23,479 nucleotides of DNA from Phytomonas francai (GCA_001766655.1 MJCC01000018.1:198443-221921); one strand, 5' to 3'. Positions 1 through 8,718 are shown, counted from the stretch's first letter. The notes: generated from the sequence alone by a model not told the origin. Translations and numbers: made by a program.

Positions 1-303
1 CGCCGCCGCCGCCGGCCCCCCCCCGCCGCCGCCGTCCGCGGCCTCGCTGAGGAAGGCGGAGCCCGCGTCCTTCACCGCGCGGTACGGCCGCGCGACCGAC
101 GAGATCGCCGGCATCGAGGCCATCCGCCGGAAGACCGGGCCGCCCTCGCCCGCGCTCGGGTCCGGGCGCCGCGGGTAGGCCGCGGGGGGCTCGCCGTCGG
201 GGGGGTCGAGCGGCGGGGAGGGGGCGCGGGGGCCCGCATTCCGCGCCGCGCCGGAGACCTCCCGGGCCTCGCTCCTCGGCCGCGTGCTGCTGCCGTTTGG
301 CAT
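1..303 (-). CDS. Unidentified GC-rich protein, N-terminal part only (runs off left edge)
   Basis: An open frame of 101 codons starts at an ATG read from 303 to 301 and remains open to the left edge. An in-frame TAG lies just upstream at 324-322. The ATG is the first one after a predicted trans-splice acceptor at 451, which supports the start. The visible protein is rich in Pro, Ala, Gly and Arg, begins MPNGSSTRPR, looks disordered, and ends at the edge in a Gly run followed by an Ala run encoded by GC-only triplets. No domain is visible and I do not recognise the product. The strong GC bias matches other genes of the cluster such as the PRP17-like gene. That it is coding is inferred from the open frame, the start context and the strand shared with its neighbours. 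Confidence 0.55.
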   Translation of the reverse strand, partial: MPNGSSTRPRSEAREVSGAARNAGPRAPSPPLDPPDGEPPAAYPRRPDPSAGEGGPVFRRMASMPAISSVARPYRAVKDAGSAFLSEAADGGGGGGPAAAA

Positions 304-1444
304 TCGCCTTCCTACCTTCTGCTACTTTTTCCCTTCTTCTTCTTCTTCTTCACGCAAAGGCCTCGTTCCTACTGTTCGGTTTTCTCCCCCGTTCTCCCTA
401 AAACTTGTTTGTGGGGGTGGATGGGGGTGGGATACGCTCGGCGGCGATGGCTGTGGTGGGGAAAGGGTGTGAAGAAAGATAATCCGTGTATATATTTTGC
501 TTTAACCCTTTGCTGGAGAGCTCCGTCAATAGAGCATGCCAATTGGTACGGTTTGGTCCCTCTCTCTGGTTTTGAGAGGGTTGACGCTTTTTTGAAATGC
601 TAGTTTTTTAAACTCCCTTCTTCCTGAAAGTAAGAGAATATCTCTCTCTATATATATATTTTGCACGGATAACTAGAAAAAGTGCTGCAGACAAAGAACA
701 GGTGGTTGACTTCCAATTTTTTCCTGTTTTACTTTGATCTGTGGGGTCCTATTGGGGTAGCGGTGCAAAATTTGACAATACTGACTCTTTCTTTTTTTCA
801 ATGGGTCAGTATATACATAAATAAATAAATATATATATCTATATCCGTCCGTATGTGTATATCTACACAATTCGATGATGAGAAACCCAATTAGAACAAA
901 TCCAACTTTGTTGTGCTTTATTACTATAAATTAACTGAGGTGAAAGTTGTAATAATTAAAAAAACTCAGCTTGAAAGCCTTTTTTTAAATAAATAAAAAC
1001 ACAGAACAAAAAGAAAGGGATATACAGTTTAGTATGAATTTCCTAACGAAACGAGTTAGTTCTTCCATTTTGAATCGGTGGGGAGGAGTGTTTACCCCCT
1101 CTCGAGCTCACCGGCCATCTTCTTATATATAACCTGACAAAACTGAACAACCTAGAAAGCTAACTATAAACGATTCAGCGCTATTTTCTTTTTTTTTTTT
1201 AAATATGAAAATAACATATGACTCTTAGTTTCACACTACGAGGGGCTCATGATTCATTACCAACATACTTTATTGATCACTCACTTTTTATAATGAGATA
1301 TGGATAAAGGTGATTCCCCACGTTACATGTCGTATTTCCACACTATCCACATACCATAAAAGTCTGTCTAATGGACTCATTTGTAGAACCTTCACAGGAG
1401 AGGCACTGCCCCTTCGACATGGATCCACCTACTTCCTAGCATCT
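304..1444. other. Intergenic, 1.1 kb, AT-rich, no gene seen
   Basis: This holds the 3' UTR of the NOT3/5 gene and the 5' leader of the left-edge gene. It contains TA-rich microsatellite stretches near 645-660 and 818-845 and a T run near 1190-1200. Frames of about 60 codons here lack an ATG start or fall on the plus strand in low-complexity sequence. A GAA-type purine run on the coding strand (335-350) lies in the leader of the left-edge gene. Nothing resembling a tRNA was found. Confidence 0.6.
451..480 (-). promoter_or_regulatory. Predicted spliced-leader acceptor of the left-edge gene
   Basis: On the coding strand this reads as a pyrimidine-rich tract (ATCTTTCTTCACACCC and on) ending in CCACCACAG. 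No ATG lies between it and the start at 303. The role is inferred from kinetoplastid trans-splicing rules. Confidence 0.5.
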
Positions 1445-3364
1445 TTAGGCTAGTTCATCCTCAAGATGCTTATACTCAAAAACGAAGTCGTCTACGGTTT
1501 GATTCTGCCAAGTATCCTCATAGTCAAAGTAGATATAGGCCCCGCGTTCGCTCTTCGTGGTGGTTTCCTTCGGCTTTTCCCGCCGCTGGTACCACCGCTT
1601 GAGTTCCGTATGGTAGCGAAAGGAGTGCGCCTTCAGCTCCTTCGCCGCGAAGTACTGCTGATAGGATTTTTGGTGGTAATAAAAGATAAAAAAGAGCGTC
1701 TCGATGTCGAAATGGTGGTAAATTTCGCGGCTGGAGAGGATGGGGTGGACCTCCTGCGGGAAGTATGGGATCGGGTCGATCGCGTTTGGCGGCTCGTAGG
1801 AGCGCTGCCGCTCGACGTCGAGGGTTTGCGGGAGGTTCGAGAGGGACATATCCAGCAGCGAGAGCGTCATGGAGGGGGTGTATTGGCCCTTCGTGCCTCG
1901 CATCGGAGGCGGGAGAGAGGTGCTCTGCGGGATCGGCGAGGGCTGCTGTGAGGCCACCGGCGCTGCCGCTGCCGCTGTCGGGGAGCGTGGGCCCTCCTGA
2001 GCGACCGGGGGCTCCGCCGAGGGCTCCCCGGTCGCGATATTCGTATTCGTATTCACATTCACATTTGTATTACTATTCATCGTGGTGGTGGTGGTGGTGG
2101 TGGTAGTGGTCTGGGTGTGCACGACCGGGGCCTCCTCAGCTGGGGTGTGCGTCTTGCGCAGCTCCAGTTTTCGCGCGCCCCAGTCGTTTGGCGGCATGAG
2201 CTTCATCGTGGCGTTGGCCATCTCGGCGAGGGTCCCGGGCTCCGTGAGCTCCATTGCCTCCCCGCCGAAGGTGTCGTCGTTCACGTTGTCGATCAATTCA
2301 TCCATCCACAGCGAGTCGGGCCCGTCCTCTTTGGGAGGACTGCCAACCCTGGCCCCCTTCGCCGGTGTGGTGAAAAAGGTGGTTGCCGGAGTTTTCGATG
2401 CGCTCACCACCGCCGGACGCGCGCTCGACACTGCCTTTTTTCCCTTCTCCTTCTCTTTCTCCTTCTCGAAGTTGTTCCCGGATACTGGGTTGGAGAGCGG
2501 CGAGGGTGCGATGCCGAGCCTTGGGGTCGTCGAGGCCGACCCGGCGTTCTTCGATCCAGTGGGCAGGTCCTGGGTCGAGCGCGACTTACTCGACAGCGGG
2601 GCGTCCTTTTTCTCCTCCTCGGGCTTTTCCTCCAGGGCGTCCTCGATGATGAGCTTCAGCTTCGGCTCCGGGATGTCGAAGTCGTCGTACATGGCCATAT
2701 TTGAGATACACGCAAGGTCGGTGTCCTCTTCCAGGACTTTCTCGATGTTCTCGCGCAGCCCGTCGACCTCCTCAGGCTCCACCTCTTCATTGCTTACCAT
2801 CCGCAGGAGCGATTCCCACTTAAAAATGTGCACGTTTAGCTTCTCCAGGCGGATATGAAGCTCTGACTTCGGACTGCCTTTGTTCGGGGCCCGCCGCCCC
2901 GACTTTGCGAGCGCGCCTTGCTGTTTTTGAAATTCATACTCCATAATCTCCATCTTTTTCCGGCCCTCCTCAATAGCGCTTTTGAGCCAACTCTCGGTCT
3001 GCGTGAGCGGGGTCTCTGCCCAGTCGTTCGCCGCCAGCGCGAGCCCTTCCTTGCTAAAGGTCTTTGTTTTCACCTCACGCTCGCAGACCTTAAAGGTTTC
3101 CATTTTGGCCTCAATCTTCTTCCGGAACGTCTCGAGCTGCTTGGTGTCCTTGACGTCGGGGCTGGCGATGAAGGCCTTGATCTGCTCTCGCTGCCGCTGC
3201 AACTTCTTGATTTCCTTCTTTAGCTCCCCTTCTAGACGTTCCTTTATCGTGAGGTTCGCGGCATTTTCAAATTTATCAAAGAGCTCCTCATAGAAGTCTA
3301 ACCCTTCGCTCGTCTTTTTTAATAGGCGGTAGATGTCTACCTGAATCTTTCGGTTGTTGGACAT
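1445..3364 (-). CDS. NOT3: CCR4-NOT complex subunit NOT3/NOT5
   Basis: This is a 639-residue protein with the two-ended layout of the NOT3/NOT5 family. Residues 1 to about 235 form the helical Not3 N-terminal domain (motifs RKIQVDIYRLLKKTSEG, EREVKTKTFSKEGL, and ESWL near the end of the first helical set). About 240-530 is low-complexity linker, including a run of ten Thr at 419-428 followed by an Asn/Thr/Val-rich stretch. About 536-637 is the C-terminal NOT box (FDIETLFFIFYYHQ, FRYHTELKRWYQRR, YIYFDYEDTW). The family acts as a scaffold of the cytoplasmic CCR4-NOT deadenylase and joins NOT2 and NOT1 through the NOT box. The ATG at 3364 is the first after a predicted acceptor at 3560, giving a leader of about 195 nt. 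A single subunit covering both NOT3 and NOT5 roles is usual outside yeast. The assignment is firm; whether to write NOT3 or NOT5 is convention. Confidence 0.93.
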   Translation of the reverse strand: MSNNRKIQVDIYRLLKKTSEGLDFYEELFDKFENAANLTIKERLEGELKKEIKKLQRQREQIKAFIASPDVKDTKQLETFRKKIEAKMETFKVCEREVKTKTFSKEGLALAANDWAETPLTQTESWLKSAIEEGRKKMEIMEYEFQKQQGALAKSGRRAPNKGSPKSELHIRLEKLNVHIFKWESLLRMVSNEEVEPEEVDGLRENIEKVLEEDTDLACISNMAMYDDFDIPEPKLKLIIEDALEEKPEEEKKDAPLSSKSRSTQDLPTGSKNAGSASTTPRLGIAPSPLSNPVSGNNFEKEKEKEKGKKAVSSARPAVVSASKTPATTFFTTPAKGARVGSPPKEDGPDSLWMDELIDNVNDDTFGGEAMELTEPGTLAEMANATMKLMPPNDWGARKLELRKTHTPAEEAPVVHTQTTTTTTTTTTMNSNTNVNVNTNTNIATGEPSAEPPVAQEGPRSPTAAAAAPVASQQPSPIPQSTSLPPPMRGTKGQYTPSMTLSLLDMSLSNLPQTLDVERQRSYEPPNAIDPIPYFPQEVHPILSSREIYHHFDIETLFFIFYYHQKSYQQYFAAKELKAHSFRYHTELKRWYQRREKPKETTTKSERGAYIYFDYEDTWQNQTVDDFVFEYKHLEDELA

Positions 3365-3559
3365 CTAAGGTGTGTTTAAATCAGTAACGGAATAAGTCTG
3401 TAGCGGACCAAATTTTATTGAGGGTCCCAAAAACCAGACCGACAGGACACAATAAATAGCTTTTCACGGATAGTGAGGAATGTTTAAAAAAAACTTTAGC
3501 TAGATGGTTAAAAATTAAGGCAAATACTCTAGAGTGGAAGCAAAAAAAATTGCTATGGC

Positions 3560-3598
3560 CTAAAGAAAGAGTGAAGGTGTGAGAAAAAAAAAAAGAAA
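3560..3598 (-). promoter_or_regulatory. Predicted spliced-leader acceptor of NOT3/5
   Basis: The coding strand shows a long T-rich tract with an 11-T run, then CACACCTTCACTCTTTCTTTAG. No ATG occurs between this AG and the NOT3/5 start. This is one of the clearest acceptors in the window. Confidence 0.65.
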
Positions 3599-3634
3599 CC
3601 GAATAGGACGAGGCAGGATCGTAAAGTCTTGACA

Positions 3635-3656
3635 ACACACACACACACACACACAC
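3635..3656. repeat. (AC)n microsatellite, 11 units
   Basis: Uninterrupted AC dinucleotides. In the minus-strand transcript this is a UG repeat, in the PRP17-like 3' region before the NOT3/5 acceptor. Confidence 0.9.
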
Positions 3657-3739
3657 GCACCGATATCCACCAGTAGGGGGTAACTAACCCATCCGTCCTC
3701 AACATTATCCTACCGCGATGACGACAAGTAGGTTCCTGT

Positions 3740-3766
3740 CACACACACACACACACACACACACAC
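3740..3766. repeat. (CA)n microsatellite, about 13 units
   Basis: Uninterrupted CA dinucleotides starting 44 nt downstream of the PRP17-like stop codon. It would be transcribed as a UG repeat in the 3' UTR. Confidence 0.9.
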
Positions 3767-3810
3767 GCCTGTGGGGGTCTTTCCCTCCCCTCACTTTGTG
3801 TGTGACGGGG

Positions 3811-5235
3811 TTAGGCCCAGTTCTTGATGGAGCCGTCCCACCCCGCCGTCACGACGCGCGCGGGCTCGAGCGGGTGCCAGGCGTGCGAGACGAGGGTCTG
3901 CGCGTGGGCGCGGAAGGCGCGCGCGACGCGGCCGTCGTGCCAGGCCCACGCGACCCAGTTCCCCTCGAGGTCCCCGCTCGAGAGGAAGCGGCCGTCCGGG
4001 CTGAAGGCGAGCCGGCAGGCGGTGCCCGCGACGGTGTGCCCGGCGAAGACGCGCGCCGGCCCCGGCGCCGGCCCCAGCCGCCCCCCGCCGAGGTCGCGCA
4101 GGACGACGACGCGGTTCGCCATCGACTGCGCGGCGAGGAGGTCGGGCCGCGTGGGGTGGGCGAGGACGTGCGCGATCGCGTGGGGGCCGTCCGCCGCGCG
4201 CTGCCGGATCGGCGCCGCGAGACGGAGGTCCCAGGTCCGCAGCGTCGCGTCCGCCGCGCTCGTCAGCAGCGTGCGGGGGTCGCGCAGGGGGCGGAGGTGG
4301 AGGACGCGGCCGCGGTGCCCGGCGAACTCGCGCTGCGCGCGCGCGGCGCTCACGCGGAGGTCGTAGAGCGCGACGCGGCTGTCGAGCGCGACGAGGACGA
4401 CGTCGGGGTCGGACGGGAGGTGGCGGTGGTGGCGCGCGGGGACGGCCCCCGGGTTCGTCAGCACCGCCGCGCACGCCCCGGCCGCGACGTCCCAGACGGC
4501 GACGCGGCCGTCGAGCGCCGCGGTGGAGAACCGCGACGCGTCCGCGGCCACCTCCAGGCTCTGGATCGCCCGCGCGTGCGCGGTGAAGCGGGCGACGAGG
4601 GCGCGCGTCTGGCCATGCCAGAGCCCCACCCCGCCCTGCAGCGTGCCGGCGAAGAGCAGGTGCCCGTAGGCCGGCGGGCCCCAGCGAACGAGCTGCACCC
4701 CCCCGCCAAGGCCCTCCGCCGCGGCCGGCACGCCAAAGACGCCTTTCAGCGTGCGCGGGAGGTCGCAGGGGCGGCCGCGGCGGGCCTCCGCCTGCTGGAC
4801 CAGCGCCGGCGGCGGCTCGATGAAGGAGCGGCCCATGTAATCCACCCGCGAAAACCCCGCGGTGAAGCTGGCGGTCGGCACCACGTCGCTCGCCGCCGCC
4901 GCTTCGTCCCTCTTCGCCTCCGCCTCGCCGGGGCCGCCGACGCCCACCGTCGCGTCGCGCGCGCGTTTATGCGGGGCGGCGTCGGGGCCGTCCACGCGCG
5001 CCGCCGCGGGGGGTTTCACGCGCGTAGGGGCCTCTGGATAGAGCCGCTTCACCTCCTCTGGGCTCGCGTAAAGGTCGAGCGGGGGCGCGAAAGACCATGT
5101 TGAGAGGCCCGCAGAGGAGGTCAGCCAGGCCTCAGGCGGTGAGGGCACCGCGTCGAACCAGCAGCGTAACTTCCCGCGGAGCCCCCGTATCCGTATCTGG
5201 GATTCCTCGCTGACAGGGCTATTCACAGCATACAT
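3811..5235 (-). CDS. PRP17: PRP17/CDC40-like WD40 splicing factor
   Basis: This 474-residue protein carries a C-terminal WD40 propeller from about residue 166 to the end, with recurring WD/WDL/YDL strand ends and a final GWDGSIKNW. Three features place it with Prp17/CDC40 rather than a generic WD40 protein: the YMGRSF motif at about 133-138 before the propeller, the AQSMANRVVV / FAGHTVAGTACRLAFSPDGR blade, and the last blade with FRAHAQTLVSHAWHP then TAGWDG, matching the conserved family ending. Prp17 joins the spliceosome for the second catalytic step. The N-terminal region is Ala/Pro-rich and shorter than in animal CDC40. The gene is extremely GC-rich (one sampled 60-base line, 4081-4140, is 77% GC), which opens long spurious frames on the other strand. 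The start at 5235 is the only plausible ATG. A very short upstream ATG frame lies in the leader (5314-5294). Confidence 0.85.
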   Translation of the reverse strand: MYAVNSPVSEESQIRIRGLRGKLRCWFDAVPSPPEAWLTSSAGLSTWSFAPPLDLYASPEEVKRLYPEAPTRVKPPAAARVDGPDAAPHKRARDATVGVGGPGEAEAKRDEAAAASDVVPTASFTAGFSRVDYMGRSFIEPPPALVQQAEARRGRPCDLPRTLKGVFGVPAAAEGLGGGVQLVRWGPPAYGHLLFAGTLQGGVGLWHGQTRALVARFTAHARAIQSLEVAADASRFSTAALDGRVAVWDVAAGACAAVLTNPGAVPARHHRHLPSDPDVVLVALDSRVALYDLRVSAARAQREFAGHRGRVLHLRPLRDPRTLLTSAADATLRTWDLRLAAPIRQRAADGPHAIAHVLAHPTRPDLLAAQSMANRVVVLRDLGGGRLGPAPGPARVFAGHTVAGTACRLAFSPDGRFLSSGDLEGNWVAWAWHDGRVARAFRAHAQTLVSHAWHPLEPARVVTAGWDGSIKNWA

Positions 5236-5603
5236 TTTTTTATTTTAAAAAATATATGTATTCAAAGATATTCTTAACTCAAATAGGTTTCTGTCAAAGA
5301 AAACTCCTACACATTCAAAAACAATGGTAAATGGATACCTGTACCTAAAAAAAGGGGCTACTTTTTTTTTTTTTCCCCATGTATAAGTGGTTTAAATAAG
5401 ACCAAAACAGGAGGGAAAGGGGGTAAAAATAAAATAATTATGCTTGGTCTCCATATTGGATGCACCGTCCTCTGTAAAGAAGCAAACTGCATCGTATAGT
5501 AATCCGAAAAAAGTTTGATTAATAGGCAAACCGAGAAATCCACACTGCAGTGTTGACCTTCCTTCCCTCACACTCTCCCTGGTCACTACACCCAGGCAGG
5601 GTA
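5236..5603. other. Intergenic between coiled-coil gene and PRP17-like gene
   Basis: It contains the AT-rich PRP17-like leader, a 14-base T run on the plus strand (5361-5374) and the acceptor tract. Two short minus-strand frames (5358-5543 and 5392-5586) begin at GTG rather than ATG and cross the pyrimidine tract, so they are not called. Confidence 0.6.
5361..5440 (-). promoter_or_regulatory. Predicted spliced-leader acceptor of PRP17-like gene
   Basis: On the coding strand a T/C-rich tract (TTTTACCCCCTTTCCCTCC) is followed, after an A run, by the first AG at 5362-5361, with a second AG at 5359-5358. Confidence 0.5.
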
Positions 5604-6680
5604 CTAGATTTTGCCCTTCTCCAATTGCTCTTCAAGTTCATCCAGACGGAGGGTGATATAAGACATATTCCTATTCGCCTGCTGAACCGTCGTCTCGTAG
5701 TGAGAGCGGATGCTCCTCCAGCGGTTCATGAGTTGCTCAAAGCGAGAACGGTTGGAGCGGGAAAAGCGAAGCGCATCGTGTAGGGTTTTTATGCCTTTAT
5801 TCGCGTCGTCTGGCTCTGTTTGTTTAGCGCCAGCGCTGTTTGTCGCCCACCGTCTCCACGAGACCTCCTCTTCCTCACCGCGCACGACGTGGGTAGGCCA
5901 TGTCTCCAGGAGACGCACTAGATTAGCCTTTGTACAGCTCGAACCCACTCGTACGTTATCATCGTCATTGAAAAAGCTACGAAGCTTGTCAATGAGTGCC
6001 TTCATCTTTTGCGCACTCTGCTCGACCGCCTTCGCATGCCGGACCTGAAATCGATAGACAGAGGCCAATTGCTCTATTTTTTTAAGCCTATGATCACCAC
6101 TCTCACTCTTTCCCGCCATATTCTTTTTGAGTGAGGCAACTGCCTTCACGTTCGCGTCGTCATCACCGAGGTCCAACGACGGAAACGTGATATCCGCGTC
6201 GCTTTCCACATCCCCGTCTGGGGTGATACGGTTTGGTCCATCCGAAAGAAGGTCCAGCCCTGTTCGGTCGCGGAGCTCATCCAGTAAAGCCTTAACAGAC
6301 TGTACTTTTTGCCAGCGCAGTGGGTGCTCCTCGACGAGTTTCTTTGTCTGAATGGTTCTCAGCAGCCTCTCTTGCTGTAGCCTGTTTATAAATCCCCACA
6401 GCGACGGGATAGATGTCGACTGGGTTTCTCGTTCCTTCATTTCCGCGTCGTTTTCCACAGTAACATCCCAGGCTTCATCTTTGTTATGAGGATTTCGCTG
6501 ATCCCGCGTCTCGGTGCCACAAAGACTTGCAAGCTGCTGAAAATCCATTTCCAACTCCCTGAGGGCAACATTGAGCCGATCTACAATATCACTACAGAGG
6601 GAGGTACTCTCACCATTGAAGCTCGAATTCGCCGTAGGACCGCAGTGCGGCGGCGGCGGCGCTTGCGATGACGCGTCCAT
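5604..6680 (-). CDS. Unidentified coiled-coil protein
   Basis: This is a 358-residue protein I do not recognise. Residues 1-30 are Pro/Ser-rich. The helical stretch at about 95-140 (RLQQERLLRTIQTKKLVEEH) and those at about 195-240 and 290-358 have heptad-like spacing and high charge, and the C-terminus (LDELEEQLEKGKI) looks like a coiled coil. An acidic patch with several Asp lies between the first two helical parts. No catalytic motif, signal peptide or membrane span is seen. Its base composition is near balanced (43% GC in line 6061-6120), in contrast with the very GC-rich genes nearby. The ATG at 6680 is the first after a predicted acceptor at 6755. A structural or scaffold role would fit but is only a guess. 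Confidence 0.8.
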   Translation of the reverse strand: MDASSQAPPPPHCGPTANSSFNGESTSLCSDIVDRLNVALRELEMDFQQLASLCGTETRDQRNPHNKDEAWDVTVENDAEMKERETQSTSIPSLWGFINRLQQERLLRTIQTKKLVEEHPLRWQKVQSVKALLDELRDRTGLDLLSDGPNRITPDGDVESDADITFPSLDLGDDDANVKAVASLKKNMAGKSESGDHRLKKIEQLASVYRFQVRHAKAVEQSAQKMKALIDKLRSFFNDDDNVRVGSSCTKANLVRLLETWPTHVVRGEEEEVSWRRWATNSAGAKQTEPDDANKGIKTLHDALRFSRSNRSRFEQLMNRWRSIRSHYETTVQQANRNMSYITLRLDELEEQLEKGKI

Positions 6681-7168
6681 ATTTACCTAGTAATGCGATG
6701 CACGGGGAGAGAACTTCACAATACCTTAAAGGTAAAGACCTTGATCTATTTCCCCTAATTATGTTATAATATATGCGTATATACAAATGGAGATGACCAA
6801 AAAAAAAAAAAGCATAATATGTTCAAATTCACATTGAGTTGCCTTCTCATTCCTTTCCTGTGTTGATGCAAATCCCAGTGCAAGGACTGGCTTCTATAAT
6901 CTGAACTTAGTCAAAAAAAATTTCTCATTTTTTCCCGTACTATTTCTCTGAAGTCAATGCATATAAATAAAACTTACCGACTTTTAGAAAAAACAGTAAT
7001 AATAGAAAGTAATAAAAAAAGAACTCTATGTCAAAGGCGCGGGGTGAAGGATAAAGGAGTCATAGCACTTTCTCCTCCTCTCCTCCTTCACCTCCACTCA
7101 CCGCGCCTTTTCTGGTATTTAAACTACCTCTGGCGATCGTCCGTGATCTTTTCGACCTTTTTTCAAAT
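6681..7168. other. Intergenic between H2B and the coiled-coil gene
   Basis: AT-rich sequence holding the H2B 3' UTR and the acceptor region above. A plus-strand frame at 6957-7172 is in low-complexity AT-rich sequence against the cluster direction and shows no domain. Nothing else is seen. Confidence 0.55.
6755..6811 (-). promoter_or_regulatory. Predicted spliced-leader acceptor of the coiled-coil gene
   Basis: The coding strand shows a run of 13 T (6811-6799), a short AT-rich gap and then the first AG as ATTAG at 6756-6755. No ATG intervenes before the start at 6680. Confidence 0.5.
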
Positions 7169-7507
7169 TTAGCGAGCGGCGTTGGAGACGGCCTTGGTGC
7201 CCTCCGCCATGGCGTGCTTCGCGAGCTCCGCGGGCAGGACCAGGCGGACGGCCGTCTGGAGCTCGCGGGCGCCCAGCGTCCGCTTTTTGTTCACCCGCAC
7301 CAACGTCGCGGCCTCCGTCGCGATGCGCTCGAAGAGGTCGTTCACAAAGGAGTTCACGATCTTCGTCGTGCGGCCGCTCAGACTCATATGTTTGTTAATG
7401 GCCTTGAGGGAGCGGCTGACGTAGACGTTCCAGCTCTGCTTGGGCTTGCGGCGGTGGGTGGTGCTGGCGCGCTTGGCTTTCGGAGCGGAGGACTTCGGGG
7501 TGGCCAT
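7169..7507 (-). CDS. H2B: Histone H2B (canonical, kinetoplastid type)
   Basis: This 112-residue protein has a short basic tail (residues 1-25) and then the H2B histone fold. The conserved stretches are [13 protein letters not shown] (26-38), [18 protein letters not shown] (50-67), [19 protein letters not shown] (74-92) and [11 protein letters not shown] (98-108). The last two are near-invariant H2B signatures, and the whole resembles trypanosomatid canonical H2B closely. The frame extends 19 codons further to a GTG, but the ATG at 7507 gives the family's usual MATPK start and length and is the first ATG after the predicted acceptor at 7630. H2B pairs with H2A in the nucleosome. The tail is short, as in other kinetoplastids. 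Only one copy is present, flanked by unrelated genes, whereas trypanosomatid H2B genes are often in tandem arrays. Confidence 0.97.
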   Translation of the reverse strand: MATPKSSAPKAKRASTTHRRKPKQSWNVYVSRSLKAINKHMSLSGRTTKIVNSFVNDLFERIATEAATLVRVNKKRTLGARELQTAVRLVLPAELAKHAMAEGTKAVSNAAR

Positions 7508-8131
7508 GGGATTTTCGGAGGTGTGCGGCGGTGTGAAGGAAATGGGATAATGCGGGGGGAACACTAGGAGAAGTGACTCTGCGGCGTGTGTGGATTGCGC
7601 GGGAAAAAAGAAGACTCAAAACGGCGGATCTTGTGTGCGTACATGTTGAAGTGTGGAGGGGGGGGGGGAGAGAGAGAGGCAGCAATAGTTGGGAAAGGAG
7701 TCAGACATTTTTCACCTTTTTAAAGTTTTTTTTTAAAATCTTTTGGAGTAAAGAGGATCTATTTCTGTTATTCATGATTTTTCATGGAAATAGCATTTTT
7801 GGTGTCGCTCTTAGTAGTGGACGCATAGACATCAAACGTCCACCGAAATAAGTGATTCTCTTTGTTTTTTTTTTCACGGTGACTTTAGATGTATTTTAGT
7901 CTAGAGCTAAGTATAACGTTAATAAAGCGTATTTATATGAAGGGGCTATAGTCAAACATTTCCAATCTTATGCTAATCGTTTCTTCACTTTCTGTAGCAA
8001 AAGATATACTAGACTCATACACATCGCTAATAAGTCCACACTATGTAGATGTACATGCACATATGTCTATTTTGGTTCATCGAACTTCGTCCACATTTTT
8101 ATTCTGATTTTTCTCTATGTTTTAAGCATTA
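7508..8131. other. Intergenic between VPS55-like gene and H2B
   Basis: Holds the VPS55-like 3' UTR, rich in AT, and the H2B acceptor and leader. A plus-strand frame at 7573-7851 begins at GTG and runs antisense through the H2B pyrimidine tract, so it is not called. No RNA gene was recognised. Confidence 0.55.
7630..7679 (-). promoter_or_regulatory. Predicted spliced-leader acceptor of H2B
   Basis: On the coding strand a CT-rich tract (CCTCTCTCTCTCCCCCC, 7679-7656) is followed by the first AG in CACAAG at 7631-7630. A second weaker tract with a CGCAG lies nearer the gene. Confidence 0.55.
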
Positions 8132-8521
8132 TCAGAAATCATCTTGATCATCCGTGTCTGAGGCAAACATTAGGATGCACATGCACAGAAAGGATATTCC
8201 GCTACACCATGTGAGAAGTAGCGCCGCTATGGAGATGTTGTCGGTGTGGTATAGGACCAAAGCCAGTGCTGGCCCCGAAACTAGGCATACCCCACCGAGA
8301 AACATACTCAGTGAGTTGGGAGAACCCTCTTCAAAATCGATGGTGTGGAACTCGGATTGCTGAACGCCTATATGCAAGGGAAGCGTGGCGAGGCAGTAGA
8401 GAGAAAAGCACATAAGCGGCCACGCATTGCGTTGGGATGTCGCCGCACAGGCCAATATAGCAAGGAAGATGGATAATACGAAAAAAAGAGCCGCACCAGC
8501 AAGAGATCGTAATCGAGCCAT
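8132..8521 (-). CDS. VPS55: VPS55/LEPROT-family four-span membrane protein
   Basis: This 129-residue protein has four hydrophobic spans at about 5-27, 33-52, 70-91 and 96-120, a very short N-terminus and an acidic C-terminal tail (SDTDDQDDF). The family pattern is visible in the NAWPL motif at the start of span 2, the LATLPLHI stretch ending it, the Gly-rich third span ending in a Pro-containing motif (SGPALALVLY) and the overall length, close to the roughly 130 residues typical of VPS55 and LEPROT proteins. In other eukaryotes the family sits in endosomes and helps traffic from late endosome to vacuole or lysosome. The ATG at 8521 is the first after a predicted acceptor at 8631. The base composition is ordinary, unlike the GC-rich genes in the cluster. 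Confidence 0.8.
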   Translation of the reverse strand: MARLRSLAGAALFFVLSIFLAILACAATSQRNAWPLMCFSLYCLATLPLHIGVQQSEFHTIDFEEGSPNSLSMFLGGVCLVSGPALALVLYHTDNISIAALLLTWCSGISFLCMCILMFASDTDDQDDF

Positions 8522-8630
8522 CGTTGCTAATAATGTTTTTTTTTGAGTAGTTTCTTTTTATCGACTTTATAATTTTTGTTCGATTTCTTTTCTGTCTTTA
8601 CAATTGACTAAGCAGGTCTGACAAAATAAA

Positions 8631-8668
8631 CTAGGAAAAAGATAACTCATCAAAAGTTAGAGAAACAT
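8631..8668 (-). promoter_or_regulatory. Predicted spliced-leader acceptor of VPS55-like gene
   Basis: The coding strand has a moderate T-rich tract (GTTTCTCTAACTTTTG) running into ATCTTTTTCCTAG. No ATG lies between this AG and the gene start. Confidence 0.45.
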
Positions 8669-8701
8669 CCAATCTAGCTGCGCACAACCATCTCCCCCCC
8701 C

Positions 8702-8718
8702 CACACACACACACACAT
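8702..8718. repeat. (CA)n microsatellite
   Basis: Short CA run about 71 nt downstream of the stop of the PAC3-like gene. It is preceded by a run of C on the plus strand, and is a UG repeat in the transcript. Confidence 0.85.

Larger units (their letters stand above)
3365..3810. other. Intergenic between PRP17-like and NOT3/5 genes
   Basis: The stretch holds the PRP17-like 3' UTR, two CA microsatellites and the NOT3/5 acceptor and leader. The open frame spanning 3381-3656 is made largely of these repeats and the pyrimidine tract, so it is not taken as a gene. Confidence 0.6.

Noticed and set aside
1834..1846. GGTTCGAGAGG, similar to a tRNA B box
   Set aside because: It lies inside the NOT3/5 coding region and has no surrounding tRNA structure.
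3718..5103. 461-codon plus-strand frame
   Set aside because: It is antisense to the PRP17-like gene. High GC removes stop codons in several frames, the peptide is Arg/Ala/Glu-rich without a domain, and the minus frame has a clear family match.
7508..7564. N-terminal 19-residue extension of H2B
   Set aside because: It would start at GTG; the internal ATG gives the usual H2B start and length.
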